Below are positions 6,206 through 12,826 of a DNA stretch of 13,123 nt, piece after piece (the stretch's first letter is position 1; every line of letters begins with the position of its first letter). The notes beneath the pieces are model-generated. The model was not told the origin of the DNA. It saw only the letters and a program-made list of their open reading frames with translations, and did not search any database. Origin of the DNA: a candidate division WOR-3 bacterium (GTDB taxonomy: Bacteria; SDB-A); NCBI GenBank assembly GCA_016926475.1, contig JAFGON010000102.1, positions 1 to 13,123 on the forward strand, written 5' to 3'. Made by a program: the position numbers and the translations under genes.

Positions 6206-8191
6206 TTGAAAGAAAGGCCCCAATTTCCGAAAAGGGCGGTGATAACCGCCGGAATGCCTTACGGCAACAAAGAACTTCACCTCGGACACATAGGAGGGGT
6301 TTTCGTCCACGCCGACTGCTACGCGAGATTTTTAAGAGACAGAATAGGAAAAGAAAACGTCATCTTCGTCTCGGGAACCGACTGCTACGGCTCTCCTATT
6401 CTTGAAGACTTCAGGCGGCTTTCTTCCGAAGGCAAAATCAGCGGGACAATTGAGGATTTCGTCAGGTCCAACCACGAAAAACAGAAAATTGTTCTTGATA
6501 AATACAGTATAAGCCTAAACCTCTACGCCGCTTCAAGTTTCGGAAGGTCCGGCGAGAACCACAAGGCGTTCTCGGATTATGTCATAAACACTCTTTATAA
6601 AAACGGTTTTCTCATCAGAATGACTACATCCCAGTTCTTCGACACTGAATTCGGAGTTTTTCTCAACGGACGGCAGGTCGTCGGTAAATGCCCCATCGAG
6701 GGTTGTTCATCGGAAAAAGCTTACGCCGACGAATGCTCGATAGGCCACCAGTACATGCCCGAAGACCTGATAGACCCCAAGAGCACACTATCCGGGAAAA
6801 AACCCGAAATGAAAGGTGTAGAAAACTGGTATTTAGACCTCGTCGCTTTCGAAGATTTGCTGAGACAATGGACTGAAAGCATCAGAGAAAAGCCCAACTC
6901 GCGCCCTTTTGTAATAAAAAGCATATGGGAATTCCTGGAGCCACCAATTATTTACGTCAAACGCGACCAGAAAGAAAAACTCCAACCCATCCTTTCCAAG
7001 CTACCCCAACACGAAATTATAGACGACGGGGACAAAACTCCCGTCCGAATTGTATTCCAAAAATTAGAACAAAGAGAAAAATCCTGCGCCATTCTCAGGG
7101 ATAATTATATACGATTTCGAACCGGCAAGACGTTAGTGCCTTTTAGAATCACCGGCAACACCGAATGGGGAATTCCCGCTCCGATCATCGAGGGGGTGGA
7201 AGGACTGACCTTCTGGGTTTGGCCTGAATCACTGTGGGCGCCAATTTCGTTCACGATGACCTACCTCGAAAGCCTTCAAAAGGACAAAGACGCCTGGAGG
7301 GAATTCTGGTGCTCCAAAGATTCAAAGGTCTACCAGTTCATAGGAGAGGATAACGTCTATTTTTACGGACCCGTGGAAACAGCTTTGTTTATGGGCATGC
7401 AGGGCGGCAAACCCGTTCTCGACCCCGAGGAAGGCCAACTGCAGATACCCGACATTATTGCCAACAGCCATATTTTGTTTCTGGACAAAAAAGCGAGCAG
7501 CAGCGGCGCCATCAAACCGCCAAGCGCCGAAGACCTCCTAAACTATTACACGCCGGAACAATTGAGAGCACACTTTCTAAGCCTCGGACTCGGCTTGAGA
7601 AGCGTCGGATTCAAACCCAAGCCGCTAAATCCAAACGCAGACCAGTCAGCGGGTGACCCCGTCCTCAAGGAAGGCAATCTCCTCTCAAACGTTTTTAACA
7701 GGGCGGTGCGTTCGTGTTTTTACGGGGTCCAGAAATACACCTCCGGCAAAATACCAATGGGCGAGGTAAGCACAGAAGTGCTCAGTGACTCCGAATCTTT
7801 GATTCTCGAATACGAAAACCGCATGCACAAATGCGAATTGCACCTTGTGATAAACCTTATGGATTCTTATCTTCACGGGATAAACAAGTTCTGGTCGAAA
7901 AACATGAAGGAGGCGGACGCGGCAGGAGACGATTCCCTTCGCAGACAGACCCTGATAGACGCTTTCCACATGATCCGAACCGCGGCTGTTCTCATGCACC
8001 CGATAGCCCCGCAGGGAACCGAAATGATACGCGAATACCTGCGATTTGACGAAAGTTTTTGGAGCTGGGACCGGATTTTCGAGCCTGTGTACTCATTCAT
8101 GAAAGACCCTGTAAACCACGAACTCAAATATTTAGAGCCTAGGGTGGATTTTTTCACAAAACACCCGAACCAGATACAGGGAAAACCCTGA
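6206..8191 (+). CDS. Divergent methionyl-tRNA-synthetase-like class I tRNA ligase family protein
   Basis: A 661-residue class I synthetase-fold protein most like methionine-tRNA ligase. The HIGH-type motif is ELHLGHIGG (23-31), and GTDCYGSP (57-64) corresponds to GTDEHGT. A zinc knuckle is present with ligands Cys162, Cys167, Cys177 and His181 in place of the usual four cysteines, followed by the MetRS-like EDLIDPKSTLSG (186-197) and NWYLDL. After this, about residues 243-313 look like an extra segment before RITGNTEWGIPAP (314-326). The region usually read WFDAP is WVWPESLWAP (337-346). KMSKS is replaced by KASSS (429-433). An anticodon-type helical domain follows (about 490-625); there is no C-terminal EMAP/OB domain. 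The start is TTG 6206 with AAAGGAAAG upstream; residues 11-31 align with the usual N-terminus. It may be a working variant, seen in some anaerobes as far as I recall, or a paralogue with another role. Confidence 0.8.
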   Translation: MKERPQFPKRAVITAGMPYGNKELHLGHIGGVFVHADCYARFLRDRIGKENVIFVSGTDCYGSPILEDFRRLSSEGKISGTIEDFVRSNHEKQKIVLDKYSISLNLYAASSFGRSGENHKAFSDYVINTLYKNGFLIRMTTSQFFDTEFGVFLNGRQVVGKCPIEGCSSEKAYADECSIGHQYMPEDLIDPKSTLSGKKPEMKGVENWYLDLVAFEDLLRQWTESIREKPNSRPFVIKSIWEFLEPPIIYVKRDQKEKLQPILSKLPQHEIIDDGDKTPVRIVFQKLEQREKSCAILRDNYIRFRTGKTLVPFRITGNTEWGIPAPIIEGVEGLTFWVWPESLWAPISFTMTYLESLQKDKDAWREFWCSKDSKVYQFIGEDNVYFYGPVETALFMGMQGGKPVLDPEEGQLQIPDIIANSHILFLDKKASSSGAIKPPSAEDLLNYYTPEQLRAHFLSLGLGLRSVGFKPKPLNPNADQSAGDPVLKEGNLLSNVFNRAVRSCFYGVQKYTSGKIPMGEVSTEVLSDSESLILEYENRMHKCELHLVINLMDSYLHGINKFWSKNMKEADAAGDDSLRRQTLIDAFHMIRTAAVLMHPIAPQGTEMIREYLRFDESFWSWDRIFEPVYSFMKDPVNHELKYLEPRVDFFTKHPNQIQGKP

Positions 8192-8215
8192 CTAAAATTT
8201 AGTATAAAAAACTTG
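8191..8215 (+). promoter_or_regulatory. Palindrome and TATAAA abutting a GTG start
   Basis: Arms ACTAAA (8191-8196) and TTTAGT (8198-8203) form a palindrome with a one-base centre, starting on the last base of the synthetase stop codon. TATAAA (8203-8208) runs on from it and ends six bases before GTG 8215. No Shine-Dalgarno-like sequence precedes that GTG. The geometry would fit a leaderless start, but no -35 element is evident. Confidence 0.3.
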
Positions 8216-9240
8216 TGGCGATTATAACCCATAAACTCAAAAAAAATTTAAGATACACTGTGTCAGGTAAGTGCGAGCGCTGCGGCAAACCCTACAGTGT
8301 TTCAAAAGACGTGGACGTGGGCGCCGTATCACAAACAACCTCCCACAGGCCTAACGTAAACACGGAAAAACTTGTCTTGAGATCAATTTCAGTGACAAAA
8401 AACGTGTTCTGGGATGTTTTGAAAAATATCTTCGCAGAACCCCGCAGATTCGACGTAGTAAAATCCTGCCCCTCCTGCGGACATACTCAGTCCTGGATGG
8501 TTTTAAACGACACACGGGGAAAAAACAAGATATCACAATTTTTCAAATCAATAACCGGTTCCGACACATATCTAATTAAAACACCGACGGCACCTTCTCT
8601 GTCCATAAGCATGCCTGACACGGACACCACATCAATTCACGATTATCCCCCGGAGATACCTTTTGAATTGACCCGCACTGTTCAGTCCAGCCTTTTTTTC
8701 TGTCTTAAAAAAGGGGTTCCACCCCTGTACGTAAAGTATCTCGGGGCGAAAACAATGCTGGTCTCAAAAAACAGGATCTCAAGAGCCGAGGGTGAAGACA
8801 TTCTGAAACAAATAGATTATTTAAATAAGCGGAGGGCGGTCGGAGATTGGTTCAAAACAAATCCCGTTAAAATGGATGAGCAAATCCTTTTTGCGCTCGC
8901 GATGAGAATGAACAGACGAAACTGGCGAAACCTGGCGAGGCTAGCGGAAGATTTTCACTACAGGTACGTCAGCCGAGAAAAGTTGATGCGCCTGCTTCTA
9001 AAAGAGGAAAACGATGGAATATCCGACATCGCCCTCGACGACGACAAGGCGATTGAATTCTATTTCAACGTCGACCGGAGAAAAAAGCAAATTGTCATCT
9101 GCCAGGAATGCAAAAAACAGATGTTGATACCGATAGAACCGCTGCCTTCGGTGTTCACCTGTCCAAACTGCGGAAAGACAAAAAAATGTTCTTGGCGTCA
9201 GTTTCCGAACTCAAATGCCCGGTTTATTTTTTTGGAATAA
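8215..9240 (+). CDS. Unrecognised protein with two zinc ribbons
   Basis: A 341-residue protein with no family I can name. Four CxxC pairs are seen. Cys20/Cys23 (KCERCGK) and Cys85/Cys88 (SCPSCGH) could form a first zinc ribbon split by about 60 residues. Cys296/Cys299 (ICQECKK) and Cys316/Cys319 (TCPNCGK) form a compact second ribbon near the C-terminus. Between them lies a charged, mainly helical middle (about 180-290) with clusters such as RMNRRNWRNLARLAED. Such ribbons often bind nucleic acid or mediate protein contacts. There is no signal peptide or membrane span. The start is taken as GTG 8215, the first possible start after the in-frame TAG at 8200-8202; no ribosome site is visible, so a later start such as the GTG at Val16 cannot be excluded. 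It lies 23 bases after the synthetase-like gene, suggesting a shared transcript. Confidence 0.72.
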   Translation: MAIITHKLKKNLRYTVSGKCERCGKPYSVSKDVDVGAVSQTTSHRPNVNTEKLVLRSISVTKNVFWDVLKNIFAEPRRFDVVKSCPSCGHTQSWMVLNDTRGKNKISQFFKSITGSDTYLIKTPTAPSLSISMPDTDTTSIHDYPPEIPFELTRTVQSSLFFCLKKGVPPLYVKYLGAKTMLVSKNRISRAEGEDILKQIDYLNKRRAVGDWFKTNPVKMDEQILFALAMRMNRRNWRNLARLAEDFHYRYVSREKLMRLLLKEENDGISDIALDDDKAIEFYFNVDRRKKQIVICQECKKQMLIPIEPLPSVFTCPNCGKTKKCSWRQFPNSNARFIFLE

Positions 9241-9314
9241 AACCAAAAAAATTTTCGGTGATTTAACACGTATTTATTTATAAATGACATGTTTTTCGCG
9301 CTCAGTTAAAAGCG

Positions 9315-9737
9315 TTACGTCAGAAAACCAAAGACAGCAAGAGCCATCCCTATCAAAAAAACAACCGAATATTCAACAATTTCTCTTATCAGACTTATAT
9401 CGTTCAGAAAACGGTTGTTTTCAGGATTCTTTTCGTCATACACCACCGTTATTGTCCTGTTTATAAATGTCTCAGGTTTTCTGCTGGCAAACCTCGATTT
9501 TGAGTAATAGGTTTTACCCTTGCCGTCAATAAATTCAGCCACGAACCTGTGTTGTCCAGTGTTCACAGTGTTGTCGTTAGGGTATGTAGTCGACTCAACT
9601 ATTCTTGCCTGAGCTCTCGCGCCTGACTTTAGAAGTTTTTTGTCTTTCGTCCAATGGAAAAAACCAATGATAAGGCGCGGCATACCAATTACAATCAGTA
9701 TCAGCCCCGCCATTATAGCCAAATTTGCCAAATCCAT
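9315..9737 (-). CDS. DUF3592-like membrane protein
   Basis: A 140-residue protein with a membrane helix at each end (about 5-27 and 120-139) and a soluble beta-rich middle. The middle carries the DUF3592 pattern: GARAQARIVES (38-48), then FVAEFIDGKGKTYYSKSRF, then ITVVYDEKNPENNRF, corresponding to the family's vxYdPxnP ending. Function is unknown for the family. The start ATG (9735-9737) has no ribosome site, but an exact extended -10 box ends five bases before it, so the message is probably leaderless. The gene is convergent with the zinc-ribbon gene (74 bases apart, no strong terminator seen) and divergent from the methyltransferase at 9931. Confidence 0.8.
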   Translation of the reverse strand: MDLANLAIMAGLILIVIGMPRLIIGFFHWTKDKKLLKSGARAQARIVESTTYPNDNTVNTGQHRFVAEFIDGKGKTYYSKSRFASRKPETFINRTITVVYDEKNPENNRFLNDISLIREIVEYSVVFLIGMALAVFGFLT

Positions 9738-9742
9738 GCTGT

Positions 9743-9751
9743 ATTATATCA
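9743..9751 (-). promoter_or_regulatory. Extended -10 promoter placing the start at or near the ATG (leaderless)
   Basis: Read on the minus strand, 9751 to 9743 is TGATATAAT, an exact TGnTATAAT extended -10 element. Only five bases separate it from the ATG of the DUF3592-like gene. Transcription would normally start about seven bases after the -10 box, that is on or beside the A of the start codon. No -35-like hexamer is seen, which extended -10 promoters do not need. The remaining gap to 9930 holds the small ORF at 9869-9934 and no other clear signal. Confidence 0.6.
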
Positions 9752-9868
9752 TAAAACATGGTTATTGTGGTTGGTACAGTGCAGAATTCTATGGTGTCTT
9801 TAATTTCAGACAGTTGAAATCCATGTTAATCTGAGAAAAAATGCTCTATCATATAAACAATAAATACC

Positions 9869-9934
9869 ATGAAAACTATTAAAAAATTCCGAAAAAGAGC
9901 AGAGGAACCTGTCAGCGAAGAGTACAAAACATGA
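9869..9934 (+). CDS. Possible 21-residue upstream ORF overlapping the methyltransferase start
   Basis: ATG 9869 opens a 22-codon frame (peptide begins MKTIKKFRKRAEEP) whose stop TGA (9932-9934) overlaps the methyltransferase ATG at 9931 in an ATGA junction. The peptide is very basic at its N-terminus. The methyltransferase itself lacks a strong ribosome site, so translation through this short frame could deliver ribosomes to it. No ribosome site stands out before ATG 9869, so this may be chance. Confidence 0.3.
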   Translation: MKTIKKFRKRAEEPVSEEYKT

Positions 9935-10569
9935 ATTTGCTCCAGATAAGCGACCTTTGCAGAGAAAATTTAATCAAGTACACCCTCGAGGCTTTTTCAA
10001 AAATACCCCTTATCAAAAGACCTGTCATTCTCGACGCCGGATGCGGGACCGGTGTGTCTTCCCTCGCCGTAATCGAACACACCGACGGTTTGATTTACGC
10101 TGTCGACAAAGATGGGGAAAGTTTGAATTTATTCAGGCAAAAAATCTCTGATAGAGGATTTGATAACAGAATTAAAATCGTCGAAGGTTCAATCCTTGAG
10201 CCATCGCTTTTCGATTTCGGGTTCGACATCGTTATTGCTGAAGGGCTGTTAAACGTTTTAGGATTTGACGAAGGCATAAAAACCCTTCTCAAATACTCCA
10301 AGAACGGCAGTTTCTTGATAATACACGATGAACTCAGGGACTATTCGTATAAAAAGAAGTTTTTCAGAAAAAACTCACTGAGTCTTCTTTACGAAATCAC
10401 AATTGATGAAAAAATCTGGCTCGAAGAGTATTTTCAATGTTTGGAGAGAAAATTAAAACTTATCGAAGACAAAAAAAGGGCTGAAAAAGAACTGAGAATA
10501 ATTGAAAATCAAAAGAAAGAAACCCAAAACCTGCGGTCTGTTTATTTCATTTTGCGCTATCACCACTGA
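9931..10569 (+). CDS. Class I SAM-dependent methyltransferase with charged helical tail
   Basis: A 212-residue protein. Motif I VILDAGCGTGVSS (32-44) and YAVDKDGESL (56-65, acidic Asp59 for SAM ribose) are clear, followed by VEGSILE (84-90) and FDIVIAEGLLNVLG (98-111, motif IV region), then GSFLIIHDE (126-134). From about 160 on the chain becomes a lysine/glutamate-rich helix (ERKLKLIEDKKRAEKELR and on), probably coiled-coil or substrate-facing, ending in RYHH. It has no membrane span. The ribosome site is weak (GAAGAG, nine or more bases away); the start overlaps the stop of a short upstream ORF. The following gene is 61 bases away. The substrate cannot be told. It is unrelated at the motif level to the methyltransferase at 4247-4993 beyond the shared fold. 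Confidence 0.82.
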   Translation: MNLLQISDLCRENLIKYTLEAFSKIPLIKRPVILDAGCGTGVSSLAVIEHTDGLIYAVDKDGESLNLFRQKISDRGFDNRIKIVEGSILEPSLFDFGFDIVIAEGLLNVLGFDEGIKTLLKYSKNGSFLIIHDELRDYSYKKKFFRKNSLSLLYEITIDEKIWLEEYFQCLERKLKLIEDKKRAEKELRIIENQKKETQNLRSVYFILRYHH

Positions 10570-10630
10570 TGTTGAATGATATTTTTAGCTTTTGTGGGAA
10601 AAAACCGGTAAACGGGGAGAAAGTATATTC

Positions 10631-11335
10631 ATGCTGATGCCGTCTGAAAAGGCATACAAAGAGACAAAACTAATAATTTTCGGGAAAAGTGAAATCAAGC
10701 CTGAATTTTTACCTTTAGCTCGTTGGATTGACAAGGAATTTAAAGTCAAAACAATAAACATATACTACGACACAATTGACGAAGGGAAAAGACCGAGGCT
10801 CGGAGTCTTTTTTGAGAGTTCAGAGGAAGCTGAGAGCTTCCATGAAAACGGGCAATTTTCAAACTTCGACGCAAAAAAACAAAAAATGATCGCCGATAAA
10901 TTCAAACAGGTAAATGAAGAACATGAATTGACTGTCGGGACTGATTCTCAGAACTTCCTCAAAGGCAAAAAAACCGAAAAATATATTGTTGACAACCTCT
11001 TGGTATATACAGACGCTTTTGAACCAGCCGCAAAAATTGAGGCAAACGAGAATATCCCGCAGGAAAGCATAGAAGAACTAAAACGAAGTTTAAACTGCCC
11101 TGATCTTTGGGAGATCTCGCGCTCTTTTTCAAAAGTGAATTTTTTTCTGCTCACAGACGATCAGGTCAAAAAATACAGTAAAATCGCCAAAGAATGGGAG
11201 GACAGATACTTTGACCTCCTTGTTCAATACGATGAATTCGGATACTTTGAGCGCGAAAGCTTTTCAATTGGGCTGGACAGCAAAGAGAATTTAATCAAAA
11301 ACTATGAAGGCAATTGGTTTTATTACTACAAATGA
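10631..11335 (+). CDS. Hypothetical protein, charged and soluble
   Basis: I do not recognise this 234-residue protein. It has no signal peptide, membrane span or catalytic motif, and its composition is strongly charged (many K, E, D) with several aromatic patches, ending NWFYYYK. An N-terminal part (LIIFGKSEIKPEFL, then VKTINIYYD and RLGVFFES) reads like alternating strands; the middle and C-terminal parts read as helices (PQESIEELKRSL, KYSKIAKEWEDRY). The frame is open back to TTG 10592, but ATG 10631 is preferred because GGGGAG (10614-10619) precedes it, although the 11-base spacing is long. A second ATG lies two codons later. It follows the methyltransferase on the same strand and may share its transcript. 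Confidence 0.65.
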   Translation: MLMPSEKAYKETKLIIFGKSEIKPEFLPLARWIDKEFKVKTINIYYDTIDEGKRPRLGVFFESSEEAESFHENGQFSNFDAKKQKMIADKFKQVNEEHELTVGTDSQNFLKGKKTEKYIVDNLLVYTDAFEPAAKIEANENIPQESIEELKRSLNCPDLWEISRSFSKVNFFLLTDDQVKKYSKIAKEWEDRYFDLLVQYDEFGYFERESFSIGLDSKENLIKNYEGNWFYYYK

Positions 11336-11352
11336 CAGTCATAAAACCGGCA

Positions 11353-11382
11353 TTTACCCGGGCAAGTTATTAATTGTATAAT
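11353..11382 (+). promoter_or_regulatory. Promoter before the second barrel gene
   Basis: A -35-like TTTACC (11353-11358) and a perfect TATAAT (11377-11382), preceded by TG, are 18 bases apart. Transcription would begin near 11389, leaving an 80-base leader before ATG 11469. That leader contains a perfect but unused-looking ribosome site at 11415-11422. Confidence 0.55.
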
Positions 11383-11414
11383 ATTTTGGGGTTTTTATTT
11401 ATTTATTCGATAAA

Positions 11415-11422
11415 AAGGAGGT
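11415..11422 (+). promoter_or_regulatory. Orphan Shine-Dalgarno sequence
   Basis: AAGGAGGT is a perfect anti-16S match, yet no ATG, GTG or TTG follows at 4-12 bases. The next TTG opens only a three-codon frame (TTG TTA GCT TAA). The real gene start (11469) has its own site, AAGGTAGG, at about 11454-11461. It may be a relic, a non-canonical start or a ribosome standby site. Confidence 0.4.
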
Positions 11423-11468
11423 TATAGGATATTCAAAAATTGTTAGCTTAAAAAAGGTAGGTTTCAAA

Positions 11469-12032
11469 ATGAAAGAAAATCACCTGAGAATTTCTATGGT
11501 TGTCACTATGTTCGTTTTGTTTCTTGTTTCTTTGCAGGATGTATTTGCTTCTACCAGCCCTTCTTCCGAACAAACAGATCTCAGATCCAAGACCGAATGG
11601 GTGGCTTTTCAATTTGGCGTTGGAACTGGTCTTATCGCGGTGCATTTAGATCTAATAACTATACGCAGACCGTCCTTTTTCTGGGAACTTCTCCATTATA
11701 GATCAACTGGATTATTAGATTTCGTCCATATAGAAATAGGGACTCTTGGAGGTTTGCCCTACAGAATTGGCCAAAACTATGAGTTGCGAACAGGATTAGG
11801 TCTCGTATACAGTTATTATTATCGCGATAAACGAACTTGGGACGGCTATGGAATCTCTCCCCAAATAAGTTTTCTACTGACTAAATCACGAAAAATAAAA
11901 TGGGAAATAACAGGATCATTGCATCTCCCTATTTCAGGGAAATATGGCGTTGACAGTGAATACAAATATCTTCAACCCGAACCCTTTGAAAAACCCGTAA
12001 TATTCACTGTCTGTATTGGTTTCAGAATTTAA
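11469..12032 (+). CDS. Outer-membrane beta-barrel-like protein with signal peptide
   Basis: A 187-residue protein. Residues 1-26 form a signal peptide: a charged start (MKENHLR), a hydrophobic core at 8-22, and a cleavage-like VFA before STSPSS. The mature part alternates polar and aromatic residues, with glycine-rich turns (FQFGVGTGLIAVHLDL, YELRTGLGLVYSYYY, GISPQISFLLT, KWEITGSLHLPI), and finishes with the strand VIFTVCIGFRI, typical of a C-terminal barrel strand though not ending in an aromatic. The pattern of short repeated hairpins suggests about 8 strands (inference). It has a promoter at 11353-11382 and ribosome site AAGGTAGG. It is probably monocistronic: a long hairpin with a T tract follows. 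The function is unknown; an outer-membrane protein of the same general class lies at 429-1049. Confidence 0.7.
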   Translation: MKENHLRISMVVTMFVLFLVSLQDVFASTSPSSEQTDLRSKTEWVAFQFGVGTGLIAVHLDLITIRRPSFFWELLHYRSTGLLDFVHIEIGTLGGLPYRIGQNYELRTGLGLVYSYYYRDKRTWDGYGISPQISFLLTKSRKIKWEITGSLHLPISGKYGVDSEYKYLQPEPFEKPVIFTVCIGFRI

Positions 12033-12041
12033 AAAAAAGTT

Positions 12042-12135
12042 TATCCGGAAAAAAACAACTGATCCAAAATTTATTTAACAGTCAGTACAGTGCTTTGTCA
12101 TATACATATGTAGAGAATTTTCCGGGTATTTTTTT
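12042..12135 (+). terminator. Long-range hairpin followed by seven T
   Basis: TATCCGGAAAA (12042-12052) can pair with TTTTCCGGGTA (12118-12128) over 11 bases with one G-U pair, closing a 65-base loop, and is followed directly by T7 (12129-12135). It starts 10 bases after the stop at 12032. The T tract and position fit a terminator, but the loop is much longer than usual and includes the small palindrome CATATACATATG. A structured RNA or a short mobile-type inverted repeat is the alternative. Confidence 0.35.
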
Positions 12136-12160
12136 AAATTTCATTGTTTTTGTATTTCAA

Positions 12161-12169
12161 TGATAAAAT
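12161..12169 (+). promoter_or_regulatory. Extended -10 promoter for the peptidase-like gene
   Basis: TGATAAAAT matches TGnTAnAAT-type extended -10 elements, 27 bases before ATG 12197. No good -35 box and no Shine-Dalgarno sequence are seen, so the leader would be about 20 bases long. Confidence 0.45.
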
Positions 12170-12196
12170 CTGTTTAGGTTAAAAATCTTCAAAATC

Positions 12197-12826
12197 ATGA
12201 GCGGTCTAAAAACAGAATTCTCCCCTTGCGTCAATGGTTTCAAATTTGAAAACAACTTTAGGCCGGGCATTGAGTGTGTTGTTTTCGGAAAAATTCTCGG
12301 CTCTTTATTTTCAATAGGTCTATGCGGAGGGATGTATTTTGCCGCACTTGACAGGTTTCATCAATCAAGACATACAGAGACGAGAACCGATACCCCTGGG
12401 TTTCAAGACCGCTTGTTCCTAGAACTTTTTATCAAGCAGATCGCAACATTCACAAAAGGTGTATGGTACAAAGTTTTTCTCTGGCAGGCATCCCCTGACA
12501 ATGATGAAAATCAAAGGGTAAAAAGCGTAAGCAGCAGGACCAAAGAAGTCTGGCCGTCAATCCAAAACAGCATCGACAAGGGAGTTCCTGTCACCCTTTG
12601 TTTGATCTGCGTCAAAGGGTTTTGGAAAAATCCGGCAAAAAACCACCAGGTGATCGCCTGCCATTACGAAGAAAGAAAAAGCGGAATTACCATCAGGGTT
12701 TACGACCCCAACCACCCGGGAGTTTTTCAAAAAATTGACTTGGTCATGAAAGAGCGAAACGTCTTGATAAAGTACAGCTCTCCATTCTTGAACCCTGTCA
12801 GAGGTTTTTTCCCTGTTATGCACTGA
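12197..12826 (+). CDS. Papain/C39-like cysteine-peptidase-fold protein, uncharacterised
   Basis: A 209-residue protein with the hallmarks of a papain-like (C39-type) fold. A Cys-box GLCGGMYFAALDRF (41-54) has candidate nucleophile Cys43 at the start of a helix. A strand holds PVTLCLICVKG, then KNHQVIACHYE (148-158) with candidate catalytic His150. RVYDPNHPG (167-175) offers Asp170 or Asn172 as the third residue. The N-terminal FSPCVNGFKFENNF (8-21) also looks conserved. No signal peptide or membrane span is seen (28-40 is only mildly hydrophobic), so the protein is probably cytosolic. It is short for a full protease, and the substrate pocket is unknown; a transglutaminase-like or inactive binding role is possible. 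The start is ATG 12197 without a ribosome site but behind an extended -10. It stands alone between a barrel gene and a HIT pseudogene. Confidence 0.65.
   Translation: MSGLKTEFSPCVNGFKFENNFRPGIECVVFGKILGSLFSIGLCGGMYFAALDRFHQSRHTETRTDTPGFQDRLFLELFIKQIATFTKGVWYKVFLWQASPDNDENQRVKSVSSRTKEVWPSIQNSIDKGVPVTLCLICVKGFWKNPAKNHQVIACHYEERKSGITIRVYDPNHPGVFQKIDLVMKERNVLIKYSSPFLNPVRGFFPVMH

Noticed and set aside
7685-7999. Minus-strand ORF of 104 codons
   Set aside because: Also antisense to the synthetase-like gene, and its translation has no recognisable pattern.
7873-8232. Minus-strand ORF of 119 codons opposite the synthetase 3' end
   Set aside because: Shadow of the coding strand; the plus-strand protein keeps family motifs across the whole stretch.
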